Below, piece by piece: positions 1-7,668 of a stretch of 64,000 nucleotides of DNA. This stretch comes from Anaerolineae bacterium (GTDB lineage Bacteria; Chloroflexota; Anaerolineae; Aggregatilineales; Phototrophicaceae). The stretch lies in contig JAFLCG010000011.1 in the NCBI GenBank assembly GCA_017303635.1, positions 1-64,000 on the forward strand, read 5' to 3'. The notes below the pieces were generated by a model. It was not told the DNA's origin. It made no database searches and was given only the letters and a program-made list of their open reading frames with translations. Every line of letters begins with the position of its first letter. The first letter of the stretch is position 1. The position numbers and the translations under genes are program-made.

Positions 1-64
1 TGCCTTCCGCTACCATCGCCAGCACATCCCGTTTGAATTCATCGCTGTACTTCTTGTATCCCAT
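1..64 (-). CDS. IS3-family transposase OrfA, N-terminal fragment
   Basis: Only the first 21 codons are present; the gene continues beyond base 1. The translation begins MGYKKYSDEFKRDVLAMV, the usual opening of the helix-turn-helix OrfA (Transposase_8 family) of IS3-type elements, which recognises the element ends and is normally fused to the DDE OrfB by programmed frameshifting. The start is supported by a purine-rich ribosome site (GGAG, about 7 bases upstream on the minus strand). The fragment is short, so the IS3 subgroup cannot be named. Confidence 0.7.
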   Translation of the reverse strand, partial: MGYKKYSDEFKRDVLAMVAEG

Positions 65-127
65 CCTTCACTCCTTACTCTCAGTTTATTGGACATTTCT
101 CATGTCCGCCAAACTGGGGTAAGGTCA
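1..127 (-). mobile_element. End of an IS3-family insertion sequence (runs off the left edge)
   Basis: Read on the minus strand, the element begins with TGACCTTACCCCAGTTTGG at 127 and carries a transposase start at 64. The boundary is placed where the DUF262 reading frame stops resembling its family. A TG-type end followed closely by an OrfA-like start is usual for IS3 elements. A perfect 6-bp hairpin (GGACAT/ATGTCC, 91-107) sits between the tip and the gene. Such hairpins near IS tips can block transcription or translation entering from outside, but that role is inferred here. The other end and any target duplication lie outside the window. Confidence 0.75.
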
Positions 128-413
128 GCCTTTGTTGTCCATCAAGTACATAGTGTGTCGGATAGATATCTGATCGGTAATTTATATCTATATCGCCTAT
201 CTTATTTTCGCTAGCTAGTTTTTCATTTGTTAACCAAAGTAGCAAACTACCAATTGGATATCCTTGATAAACACTATCAAAGAGACGAATGATATCCTCT
301 CTATTCCACACAAAGGGACGCTGAAATTTCGGTAGTCGAATATCTCCGCTCCGGACATCGCGAACCAGTTTTTCTAGTCTAATAATGCGTGGGTCAACTT
401 CACCGATTTTCAT
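128..413 (-). pseudogene. DUF262 (GmrS-like) protein, 5' remnant cut by the IS
   Basis: The first ~95 codons of a DUF262 protein are intact. They include the family motifs around residues 28-36 (LPKFQRPFVW) and residues 88-97 (YVLDGQQRLT). DUF262 domains occur in GmrSD/BrxU-type modification-dependent nucleases and related defence proteins, where the DGQQR motif belongs to the nucleotide-hydrolysing N-domain. Immediately after QQRLT the frame enters the IS and stops at 81. The rest of the gene should lie beyond the IS, to the left of the window. Base composition is clearly more AT-rich than the rest of the window, which suggests acquired DNA. Confidence 0.75.
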
Positions 414-672
414 AGTACATCCTCAACGATATAGAATTTTAGTTAACTATACACCAATAATCTTGTTCAGTTAAGTGATTCTATTAATTAAATGGAAGTT
501 TCCTGGTATTACCAACTGCCAGTAATAGCGGAAACGCTGTCAGGCTTACTGGAAATTCTAATTGTCATGATGGCAATTCTGTTGAATGGCCTATGGAGCA
601 CGTGAGTATAGCTTAACCTACTCGATTCACTACAATTAAACTTGGGCGAGAAATATATGATATGACAGGATA
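414..672. other. AT-rich intergenic region
   Basis: No supported gene is seen. The stretch shares the low GC of the DUF262 remnant and ends at the sugar isomerase-like gene, where composition becomes GC-rich. It holds the ribosome site of the DUF262 gene (GAGGA just upstream of 413 on the minus strand). It probably marks the border of a small acquired island. Confidence 0.5.
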
Positions 673-1755
673 TTATGTAGATAATTCATCCAATGTCACT
701 CCATCTTTTGGCACATACTTCCGCCAGCACGCCGCCGACTCGTGGATCATGCTCAGGATCGACTCTGGTTTATCCATCGTCCCGCTGAACAACTCCAGCG
801 TCAGGTAGATCGACTCGCAGCGCGGTGGTAGACCATCCACTGCCGGACTGATATAGGCCTCATACAGCGCCTGCAAAACGCGCTTTGGCTCGACAATGCC
901 TTTTGCATTGTTCGCCGCGCTGAACGGCTTGTGCTTGGACTCGGTGCCATCGGTCTGCTGCAAGTGGATGATCGGCGAATACCCGCCCAACCGCCGCAGC
1001 CATGCATACAAGTCCCCATCTTCCGGCTGTGCAAACATGTAAGGATGGGACTTGGCTTCTCCCCTCTCCCCGCTGTCTGCAGCGAAGGGGAGAGGGGCAG
1101 GGGGTGAGGGCAGGGGGCTGGGCCTTTGAAAATGCTGCTGCCCGACCTGATGCCCGGTATCCAGCGTGATGTACAACGGTGCGCCCGTCTGCCGGAACGC
1201 CTCGCGCATGATCTGCTCCGCGCCAGCAATCGTCCACGGGATTTGATGCGGCGTGTACATCTGCTCGACCGAGAGGCTGCTCAAATCTACGCCCTGAGCA
1301 TAAGCCGCCAACTCGCCCAATCGCCGGATCAGATCGTCCACGGCTGCTGCGTATTGCGCCGGGTCGGCCAGTATCGCCTGTGAGAAGGCATGACAGAAAA
1401 ATCCCAGTCCCGCATCCAACGACTGCGCCAGACCAATCATCGGTTCCAGCCAGCGATGCTGGATGTGATCGCGCACACGCGAGTCCGGGTGCGCTAGCCC
1501 CAGGGTGGCATAGGTGCCATGCCCGGAGTACAGGTTGGCGACCTTCACACCAGTGGACTGCGTCGCGCTCAGAACCGCCTCGCGCCACGCCGACAGCGCA
1601 TCCGGCGGCGTGTAGAGCGGATCGCACTCGTTGTCGGCGCTCGCTTCAATGTAGTGGATGTCACAGTCACGGGCGATCTGCATCCACTCCAGCGGAGCCG
1701 CCCAGCGTTTGGAAGCGAAGCAGTTATCAAGGGCCAGATAGATACGTGGGAACAT
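673..1755 (-). CDS. Sugar phosphate isomerase/epimerase-like TIM-barrel protein
   Basis: This belongs to the AP_endonuc_2-like TIM-barrel superfamily, which isomerises or epimerises sugars and sugar phosphates with a bound metal. The start at 1755 gives a protein opening MFPRIYLALDNCFASKRW, where family similarity appears to begin. An in-frame start at 1881 would add 42 Arg-rich residues that look like translated leader. Likely active-site residues include the Glu of IHYIEASAD, the Asp/His of ITLDTGHQ and the Glu of LTLELF near the end. A stretch of roughly 25-30 Pro/Ser/Gly-rich residues after GQQHF is encoded by a palindromic repeat (1055-1111) and is foreign to the fold. The gene is divergent from uvrA. 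The substrate is unknown. Confidence 0.72.
   Translation of the reverse strand: MFPRIYLALDNCFASKRWAAPLEWMQIARDCDIHYIEASADNECDPLYTPPDALSAWREAVLSATQSTGVKVANLYSGHGTYATLGLAHPDSRVRDHIQHRWLEPMIGLAQSLDAGLGFFCHAFSQAILADPAQYAAAVDDLIRRLGELAAYAQGVDLSSLSVEQMYTPHQIPWTIAGAEQIMREAFRQTGAPLYITLDTGHQVGQQHFQRPSPLPSPPAPLPFAADSGERGEAKSHPYMFAQPEDGDLYAWLRRLGGYSPIIHLQQTDGTESKHKPFSAANNAKGIVEPKRVLQALYEAYISPAVDGLPPRCESIYLTLELFSGTMDKPESILSMIHESAACWRKYVPKDGVTLDELST
1055..1111. repeat. Palindromic CCTCACCCC-type repeat, inside a coding gene
   Basis: An 11-bp inverted repeat, CCCCTCTCCCC (1061-1071) with GGGGAGAGGGG (1087-1097), is flanked by a GGGTGAGGGC arm. It belongs to the same family as the copies at 12757, 22463, 24629, 30909 and 47917. 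It is read in frame by the isomerase gene and adds a low-complexity PSPLPSPPAPLPF segment without breaking the frame. Confidence 0.8.
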
Positions 1756-1899
1756 AGGGTGCCACCAGTTGATGTCCAGAGCGTATATTGCTGAAGCCAA
1801 TTGTACTCGCCTTGACCGGTTCTCATCGACTTCCAATCCCCTACGGGACGACTTGATCCGTCCCCGCCCTTGAGTCTTCATGGTTCGAGTCGTAAACTA

Positions 1900-1911
1900 G
1901 AACACCTGTAC
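1900..1911. promoter_or_regulatory. Possible degenerate SOS box upstream of uvrA
   Basis: GAACACCTGTAC lies 44 bp before the uvrA start and differs at one position from GAAC-N4-GTTC, the LexA box form of Gram-positive bacteria. uvrA is a classical SOS gene, so the position makes sense. A one-mismatch match of this length can occur by chance, and no LexA gene is in the window. Confidence 0.3.
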
Positions 1912-1954
1912 ACATCCCCTTCTCATCTTCGAGCTAGAGCGCAGAGGCAAACAC

Positions 1955-4936
1955 ATGACTCAGGACAAGATCGTGGTGCGCGGTGCGCGTGAACACAACT
2001 TGAAGAACATTGATGTGGAAATCCCGCGCAATAAGCTGGTGGTCATCACCGGGCTTTCCGGCTCCGGCAAATCCTCGCTGGCCTTCGATACCATCTTTGC
2101 CGAGGGACAGCGCCGCTATGTGGAAAGCCTGAGCGCCTACGCCCGCCAATTCCTGGGGCAGATGGAAAAGCCAGATGTCGATCAGATCGAGGGACTCAGC
2201 CCGGCGGTCTCCATCGACCAGAAGGGTGTCAGCCACAACCCGCGCTCGACCGTCGGCACCGTGACTGAGATTTATGACTATATGCGTCTGCTCTATGCCC
2301 GCGTGGGTGTGCCGCACTGTCCCGTCTGCGGCGCGCTGGTCGAGGCGCAGTCCGCCCAACAGATCGTGGATGCAGTGCAGGCGATGGCGGATGGCACCCG
2401 CATTCAAATCCTCGCGCCGCTCATCAAGGGGCGCAAAGGCACTCACGAAAAAGTCTTTGAAGACATCCGCAAAGCTGGTTTTGTCCGCGTGCGCGTAGAT
2501 GGCGAACTGCGCGATCTGAGCGATGACATCCAAATCGACCGCTACGTCATCCACAATATCGAAGTGGTTGTGGATCGTCTGGTCATCCGTCACTTCGAGG
2601 ACAAGACCAGCGAGGAAGCCCGCAGCGCCGAGACTCGCCTGACCGATGCCATCGAACAGGCGCTGGAGATCGGCGAGGGGGTGGTGGTCATCAATAATCT
2701 GAGTGAGACCCCGCCGACCGATACGCTCTACAGCGAACTGCTGGCGTGCGTGAATGGTCACGGCAGCATCCCGGAGATCGAACCCCGCACCTTTTCCTTT
2801 AACACACCGAAGGGCGCTTGCCCAGATTGTCAGGGGCTTGGCTTTAAGTTGGAGTTCGATCCTGAACTGATCGTCCCCAATCCTGAACTGAGCCTCATGG
2901 ATGGCGCAGTCAATGCCAACGGCTGGAACTTCGATGACGAGACGTCATGGGGGCATGGCATCGTCAAGGGCCTGGCAGAGGTGTATGGGTTTAGCCTCAG
3001 CACCCCTTGGAAGAAACTCACTGAACCCCAAAAGCGCCTGATTCTCTACGGGACCAATGGCGAGAAGGTCAAGCTGCGCTACACCAACTCACGGGGCGAT
3101 TACCGTGAGTACACGACCGCTTTCGAGGGCGTTATCAACAACCTGTCGCGTCGCTACCGGGAAACGAATTCCGAGGGAATGCGCGAAGCTTTCGAGCAGT
3201 ACATGTCGCAAACCCCTTGCCAGACCTGCGGCGGACGCCGGTTGCGACCGGAAGCCCTGGCGGTCACGGTAGCGGATCAGAACATCTATGATCTGACCCT
3301 GCACCCCATCTCCGATGTGCTGGAGTGGGTCAACAGCCTGCGGGGTACCAATGGCAAAGCCCCACAACTCAACGAGCGCGACCAGCAAATCGCCTACCAG
3401 ATCCTCAAGGAGATCGAAGCGCGGGTTGGCTTCCTCAATGATGTCGGCCTGAACTACCTCACACTGGGGCGCTCGGCGGGATCACTCTCCGGTGGCGAGG
3501 CCCAGCGCATCCGGCTGGCGACCCAGATTGGCAGCCGCTTGACGGGCGTCCTTTACGTGCTGGATGAACCTTCCATCGGATTGCACCAACGGGATAACGC
3601 CAAGCTCATCAACACCCTGATGGGTATGCGCGACCTGGGGAACACGTTGCTGGTGGTCGAGCACGACGAAGAAACCATGCGGATGGCCGACTGGCTGATT
3701 GACCTTGGCCCCGGCGCGGGCGCTTATGGCGGTCACATCGTGGCCCAAGGTACGCCGGAAGAAGTCATGCAGGTGGAAGGCAGCCTGACCGGTGCCTACC
3801 TCTCGGGTCGGTTGAGCATTGAGGTCCCTGCGGAGCGCCGCCCCGGCAACGGCAAGTCAATCATCGTGCGTGGTGCGCGGGAGAATAACCTCAAGAACGT
3901 CGATGTGGAGTTCCCGCTGGGCAAGCTGGTCTGTGTGACCGGCGTCAGCGGCAGCGGTAAATCCAGCCTGATGGTGGACATCCTCCACAACAAACTGGCG
4001 CAGGTCATCAACGGCAGCAAGGAACGCCCCGGCGCGCATGACCGCATCGAAGGGCTGGAGCAGGTTGATAAGATCATCAACATCGACCAGAGTCCCATCG
4101 GGCGGACGCCGCGCAGCAACCCCGGCACCTATACCAAGATGTTCGATGCCATCCGCCAGCTCTTCACCGAACTGCCGGAGAGCAAGATACGCGGCTACGA
4201 TGCCGGGCGCTTCAGCTTCAACGTCAAGGGTGGGCGCTGCGAGAACTGCGAAGGGCAGGGGCAGCTCAAGATTGAGATGCAGTTCCTGCCGGATATTTAC
4301 GTCACCTGTGATGTCTGCCGGGGAGCGCGCTACAACCGCGAAACCCTTCAGATCAAATGGAAGGGCAAGAGCATCGCCGACGTGCTGGATATGACCGTCA
4401 CCGAAGGGCTGGAGTTCTTCGAGAACATCCCGGTCATCAAGAACAAACTGGAAACGCTGGATGCGGTCGGCCTCGGCTACATCCGCATCGGGCAGCCGGC
4501 CACCACCCTCAGCGGTGGCGAAGCCCAGCGCATCAAACTCAGCCGTGAACTCTCCAAACGCGCCACCGGGCAGACCGTCTACATTCTCGATGAACCTTCC
4601 ACCGGCCTGCACGCCGCTGATGTCAAGCGGTTGATCGAGGTGCTGCAAACACTGGCGGACAACGGCAACACCGTGCTGGTCATCGAACACAATCTGGACA
4701 TCATCAAGGTGGCGGACTGGCTGATCGACATGGGGCCGGAGGGGGGCGACAAGGGCGGTTACGTCATCGCCACCGGCACCCCGGAGGACATCGCACAAGT
4801 GGAGAACAGCCACACCGGGCAGTACCTGCGCCCCTATCTGGAGCGCCGCCCGACTCCACCACCGCTCCATCCGAATGGGCAGGCTGAGAAGCCCAAGCGC
4901 AAGGCCAAGAAGAAGGCCGAACCAGCGACCAGCTAG
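1955..4936 (+). CDS. uvrA: Excinuclease ABC subunit A (UvrA)
   Basis: UvrA is the ATP-dependent damage sensor of nucleotide excision repair and loads UvrB at DNA lesions. The 993-residue protein has both ABC modules: Walker A GLSGSGKSS near residue 33 and GVSGSGKSS in the second half, two LSGGEAQRI signatures and two LDEPS Walker B motifs. The second zinc module is complete (two CxxC pairs, GGRCENC and VTCDVC). The first zinc module is unusual: the second pair (GACPDC) is present, but the first reads CVNGH, so a Cys/His combination may replace the usual CxxC. The C-terminus is a Lys-rich tail. Start chosen at MTQDKIVVRGA, where family homology begins. Confidence 0.97.
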   Translation: MTQDKIVVRGAREHNLKNIDVEIPRNKLVVITGLSGSGKSSLAFDTIFAEGQRRYVESLSAYARQFLGQMEKPDVDQIEGLSPAVSIDQKGVSHNPRSTVGTVTEIYDYMRLLYARVGVPHCPVCGALVEAQSAQQIVDAVQAMADGTRIQILAPLIKGRKGTHEKVFEDIRKAGFVRVRVDGELRDLSDDIQIDRYVIHNIEVVVDRLVIRHFEDKTSEEARSAETRLTDAIEQALEIGEGVVVINNLSETPPTDTLYSELLACVNGHGSIPEIEPRTFSFNTPKGACPDCQGLGFKLEFDPELIVPNPELSLMDGAVNANGWNFDDETSWGHGIVKGLAEVYGFSLSTPWKKLTEPQKRLILYGTNGEKVKLRYTNSRGDYREYTTAFEGVINNLSRRYRETNSEGMREAFEQYMSQTPCQTCGGRRLRPEALAVTVADQNIYDLTLHPISDVLEWVNSLRGTNGKAPQLNERDQQIAYQILKEIEARVGFLNDVGLNYLTLGRSAGSLSGGEAQRIRLATQIGSRLTGVLYVLDEPSIGLHQRDNAKLINTLMGMRDLGNTLLVVEHDEETMRMADWLIDLGPGAGAYGGHIVAQGTPEEVMQVEGSLTGAYLSGRLSIEVPAERRPGNGKSIIVRGARENNLKNVDVEFPLGKLVCVTGVSGSGKSSLMVDILHNKLAQVINGSKERPGAHDRIEGLEQVDKIINIDQSPIGRTPRSNPGTYTKMFDAIRQLFTELPESKIRGYDAGRFSFNVKGGRCENCEGQGQLKIEMQFLPDIYVTCDVCRGARYNRETLQIKWKGKSIADVLDMTVTEGLEFFENIPVIKNKLETLDAVGLGYIRIGQPATTLSGGEAQRIKLSRELSKRATGQTVYILDEPSTGLHAADVKRLIEVLQTLADNGNTVLVIEHNLDIIKVADWLIDMGPEGGDKGGYVIATGTPEDIAQVENSHTGQYLRPYLERRPTPPPLHPNGQAEKPKRKAKKKAEPATS

Positions 4937-4949
4937 ACCATAGCGGTAG

Positions 4950-4969
4950 GGACGCCCAACGGGGCGTCC
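4950..4969. repeat. GGACGCCC palindrome after uvrA (repeat and possible terminator)
   Basis: An 8-bp stem GGACGCCC/GGGCGTCC encloses a 4-base loop (AACG), 13 bp beyond the uvrA stop. A near-identical unit occurs at 42338-42357 and a relative lies inside pyrD (47384-47403), so this is a dispersed repeat. No T tract follows, so any terminator function would not be of the classical intrinsic type. Confidence 0.65.
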
Positions 4970-4988
4970 GCATGTCTTCCCGAGTCGG

Positions 4989-6023
4989 CTACTCCGAGTC
5001 CCGCATAGCAATGTATTCCCCATATTCGGCAATAGACTCAAAGAAGAACTGTTTCTGCTCGCTCTCCGGGCAAAGCGCAACCGCATCCCAAATCGGTTGG
5101 ATGGCGGCCCAACCTTCATTAGTCTTGCCCCATAACTGATAGTAGAGCAGAATCTCAAACAGGCGTTCATTGAAGGAGTATTCTGTCGAATAATTGATGC
5201 CCCGGCTAAGCTGCTCACAAATCGTTTCCAATTGAATGCTGCTCAGAAATTCATTGATAGCTATGCCGCTATCCTGGTGTGGTCTGTAGTAACTGACTGC
5301 CGAAAATGCTTGCACTTCTACAGCGACCATCGTATACCGATTGCCCCGTAGGCCAAACCATGCATGTGCTGCACGGGCATCCGCATTGACAAATGGGTGC
5401 AAAGGTATGAAGTAGCGTAGATAATCAACGACTTCTGGAATCCCATCCCCATCTATGTCGTCAAACCCGACCGGAAGCTCCTCGATAGATGGGAGTGGAA
5501 CCTCATAAATGACCCCATCACTTCCCCATTCCAAGAACTTCAGCCCTGCGTAATTCTGTTGTTGACCATCTTCAGTCCCCCAAACGAACCAATCAGGTAG
5601 ACCGTTAAAGTTGCGATCCGCCATTTTGGACACTGAGAAGCCGATATACCATCGTGTACCGGTAAGTTGATATATCGCTCCTGCTGTAACTCGGGACTCG
5701 TTTAGAGAAAACACTAATACCTTCTTGTCTTGCAGAAACAGTGATACATAAAGTCCGGCGGTATAAGTTGTGCAGGAAGCATAGAATCGGTAAATGTTTC
5801 CGATAAACGGCTCTGGCATATCTACCACCGCCTGCAACAGCGGATGCCAAAACCCCAGCAAGTCCTCCACCAGCGCCCGCGTGAACGGCGTCTCGGAGCG
5901 GAACTCGGTCTCGGTTGGGCAGGCATACAGCGTTTGTACTACTGCATCCTGTGCCGATGCCGGGAAAAACACAATCAACATGACCAGCGGCAGAATCCAT
6001 CGCCACCGAAGCCCGATCTTCAT
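4989..6023 (-). CDS. Secreted protein of unknown function with DxDxDG-like motifs
   Basis: The 344-residue product starts with a clear signal peptide (Lys/Arg-containing n-region, LPLVMLIVFF core, cleavage likely after ASA near residue 24), so it is exported. The middle carries two calcium-loop-like or FG-GAP-like motifs, DRNFNGLPDW and DDIDGDGIPE, of the kind found in surface repeat proteins. The C-terminal third is helical, with a possible TPR-like region ending at CPESEQKQFF. No enzyme motif was recognised. It is convergent with uvrA and stands alone. A possible palindromic operator (6081-6098) lies about 60 bp upstream of its start. Confidence 0.7.
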   Translation of the reverse strand: MKIGLRWRWILPLVMLIVFFPASAQDAVVQTLYACPTETEFRSETPFTRALVEDLLGFWHPLLQAVVDMPEPFIGNIYRFYASCTTYTAGLYVSLFLQDKKVLVFSLNESRVTAGAIYQLTGTRWYIGFSVSKMADRNFNGLPDWFVWGTEDGQQQNYAGLKFLEWGSDGVIYEVPLPSIEELPVGFDDIDGDGIPEVVDYLRYFIPLHPFVNADARAAHAWFGLRGNRYTMVAVEVQAFSAVSYYRPHQDSGIAINEFLSSIQLETICEQLSRGINYSTEYSFNERLFEILLYYQLWGKTNEGWAAIQPIWDAVALCPESEQKQFFFESIAEYGEYIAMRDSE

Positions 6024-6594
6024 AGCGTGCCGCCTCCACGTTTGGTTAGCGTACTACTTGCACCAAAAACTAGCTCAAAATCGGAACATTTGTTTCGAGT
6101 TCGCCGATCAATTATGCTACACTGTGAGCATGATACCCCAACCTTTGACTCCCATTGCGACCTGCGCGATGCCCAAAACGATGCGCCTCTGCTTGTCTTC
6201 CACTAATCACCAATCACGAATCACGAACCACTTGTCGGCGTTGGTCTCCCGTCTTCCCACCATGTCACTGGCAAGCTTGGCGGGCGGTGGCATACTCCCG
6301 TCTTCCCGCCGTGACCGACGCCATGTGGTGGTTATCCCCGTCGTTCCCGCCATCGACTATGGCGCACATGGCGCCAATGAGCGCTGCGCTCCCGTGTTCC
6401 CGCCAACCACTTTGGTGGATAAGTTGTCATTCACGCCGCAAACGTTTTTCACTCGTCCGTCTCGTTTCTTGGCAAGTCTACCGCTTGTATGCTGAAGCCG
6501 TCCGCTGATTCCCCTACGCTTTTCCTGCTCTGAACCCGCTGGCCCCAAACCTCAGTAAACTGTGAGATGTTGACGTCAAGTAGGGTCTATCCGC
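6024..6594. other. Non-coding region with repeated CCCGTnnTTCCCGCC units
   Basis: No convincing gene is seen; the short ORFs here have no family resemblance. Four imperfect copies of a CCCGTCTTCCCGCC-like unit occur at 6248, 6297, 6337 and 6391, separated by short GGCGxxATGG-rich palindromic spacers. The spacing is irregular (about 41-54 bp) and the spacers differ, so it is not a CRISPR array. The region also holds the palindrome at 6081 and a short CACGAATCACGAACCAC-like tandem stretch near 6205-6232. The ribosome site of the next gene is near its right end. Confidence 0.5.
6081..6098. promoter_or_regulatory. Imperfect copy of the TCGGAACA palindrome
   Basis: TCGGAACATTTGTTTCGA is a palindrome with one mismatch and shares its core with the perfect sites at 15202-15223 and 52731-52758. 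It lies 58 bp upstream of the minus-strand secreted protein gene. On the plus strand an extended -10-like TGCTACACT follows at 6115-6123. It is likely a protein-binding site. The SOS-box interpretation (GAAC-N4-GTTT here) is inference. Confidence 0.45.
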
Positions 6595-7668
6595 ATGTTC
6601 TCCTTCCAAAATCGCCGCTTGTTCCTCAGCCTGATCGGCCTGTTGGTGCTGTTGGTCATCCTGCTACTGCGCTGGAATCTGCCGCGTCCCCTCACGGGTC
6701 AGCTCCTGCTCTCCATGAGCTTCAGCGACCTGAACCTGGGCGGCCTCTACACCTTCGACCTGACTGACCGGACGTATCAACGGATCATATTCCCAGACCC
6801 AACTCCTGCAATGGCAACGCATTACAACCCAATTCTCAGCCCGGATCAGCAGCATCTGGCGTTTCAATCCTTTGGCAATGATCAATCCATGATCCATGTG
6901 GCCCGCAGCCTGACCGATGGCACCATCGTGGCCTCCACCAGCGGCCCGCGCGATTTCCAACCAACCTGGTCGCCGGATGGGAAATGGATCGTCTTTGGTC
7001 GGTCGATCAACTATTTCTCTGCCCTGTTCCGGCTTGACCCTATGACTGGTGAGGAACGCCCGCTGACCGGCTTTACCAACGATATTGAGCCAAATTGGTC
7101 GCCGGATGGAGAGTGGATTGTCTTTACCACATCGCGGGATGGTTTTCAGGAACTCTATCGGATGAAGCCGGATGGGTCGCAACAGGAGCGCCTGACCGAA
7201 AACGTCAATGTCAATGATCTCAATGCCCGTTATTCGCCAGATGGCCGCTTCATCGTCCACATGACCAATTATTCGGTCGGGGATGGTACGGGTGAAATCT
7301 GGATCATGAACGCCGATGGCTCCGATCAAAGGCGCTTGACGGAAAACCACCTGGATGACCTAGGGTCGGTGTGGTCGCCCGATAGTCAGTCCCTGGCCTA
7401 TTGGGTCACCGCGGCTGATCGCAGTGGTTCTGATTTGTGGGTGATGGACATATCAACCGGCACTGGGCGCCAACTCACAAGCATAGCGGGTCATGAATAC
7501 GCGCCGATCTGGTCACCGGATGGGGCATGGCTGGTCTTCACCCATACGCCGGATGGTGGCGCGAACAGCCTGTATGCAGTGCGGGCGGACGGTTCTGCGC
7601 TGCAACGGTTAGTCGGGGGAGGTGATATTCACAGTGTACAGGCGAGCGGCTGGTGGCTTAACCCCTGA
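6595..7668 (+). CDS. Membrane-anchored TolB/PD40-type beta-propeller protein
   Basis: The 357-residue protein has an N-terminal hydrophobic anchor (residues ~8-26, LFLSLIGLLVLLVILLL). This is followed by a series of PD40/WD40-like blades with the repeated signature PxWSPDGxWIVF (for example QPTWSPDGKW, EPNWSPDGEW, APIWSPDGAW). Such propellers sit outside the membrane and bind proteins or ligands; the family name refers to TolB, but no Tol-Pal genes are nearby, so a Tol role is not implied. Its 3' end overlaps the convergent SDR gene by 11 bp. It could be a surface scaffold or an inactive peptidase-like propeller; no catalytic domain is seen. Confidence 0.8.
   Translation: MFSFQNRRLFLSLIGLLVLLVILLLRWNLPRPLTGQLLLSMSFSDLNLGGLYTFDLTDRTYQRIIFPDPTPAMATHYNPILSPDQQHLAFQSFGNDQSMIHVARSLTDGTIVASTSGPRDFQPTWSPDGKWIVFGRSINYFSALFRLDPMTGEERPLTGFTNDIEPNWSPDGEWIVFTTSRDGFQELYRMKPDGSQQERLTENVNVNDLNARYSPDGRFIVHMTNYSVGDGTGEIWIMNADGSDQRRLTENHLDDLGSVWSPDSQSLAYWVTAADRSGSDLWVMDISTGTGRQLTSIAGHEYAPIWSPDGAWLVFTHTPDGGANSLYAVRADGSALQRLVGGGDIHSVQASGWWLNP

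Noticed and set aside
860..1627. A 255-codon frame overlapping the sugar isomerase-like gene
   Set aside because: It is the same strand in another frame, shows no motif and shares the repeat. The isomerase frame carries the TIM-barrel motifs.
3857..5218. A 453-codon open frame on the minus strand opposite uvrA
   Set aside because: It runs antisense through the conserved second ABC half of UvrA. Its translation is rich in Asp/His/Gly with no family resemblance. High-GC genes commonly leave such open antisense frames.
6240..6410. Possible CRISPR array
   Set aside because: The units are short, imperfect and unevenly spaced, and no cas gene is present in the window.
6155..6508. A 117-codon frame in the repeat region
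   Set aside because: It is composed of the CCCGTCTTCCCGCC repeats and has no ribosome site or family resemblance.
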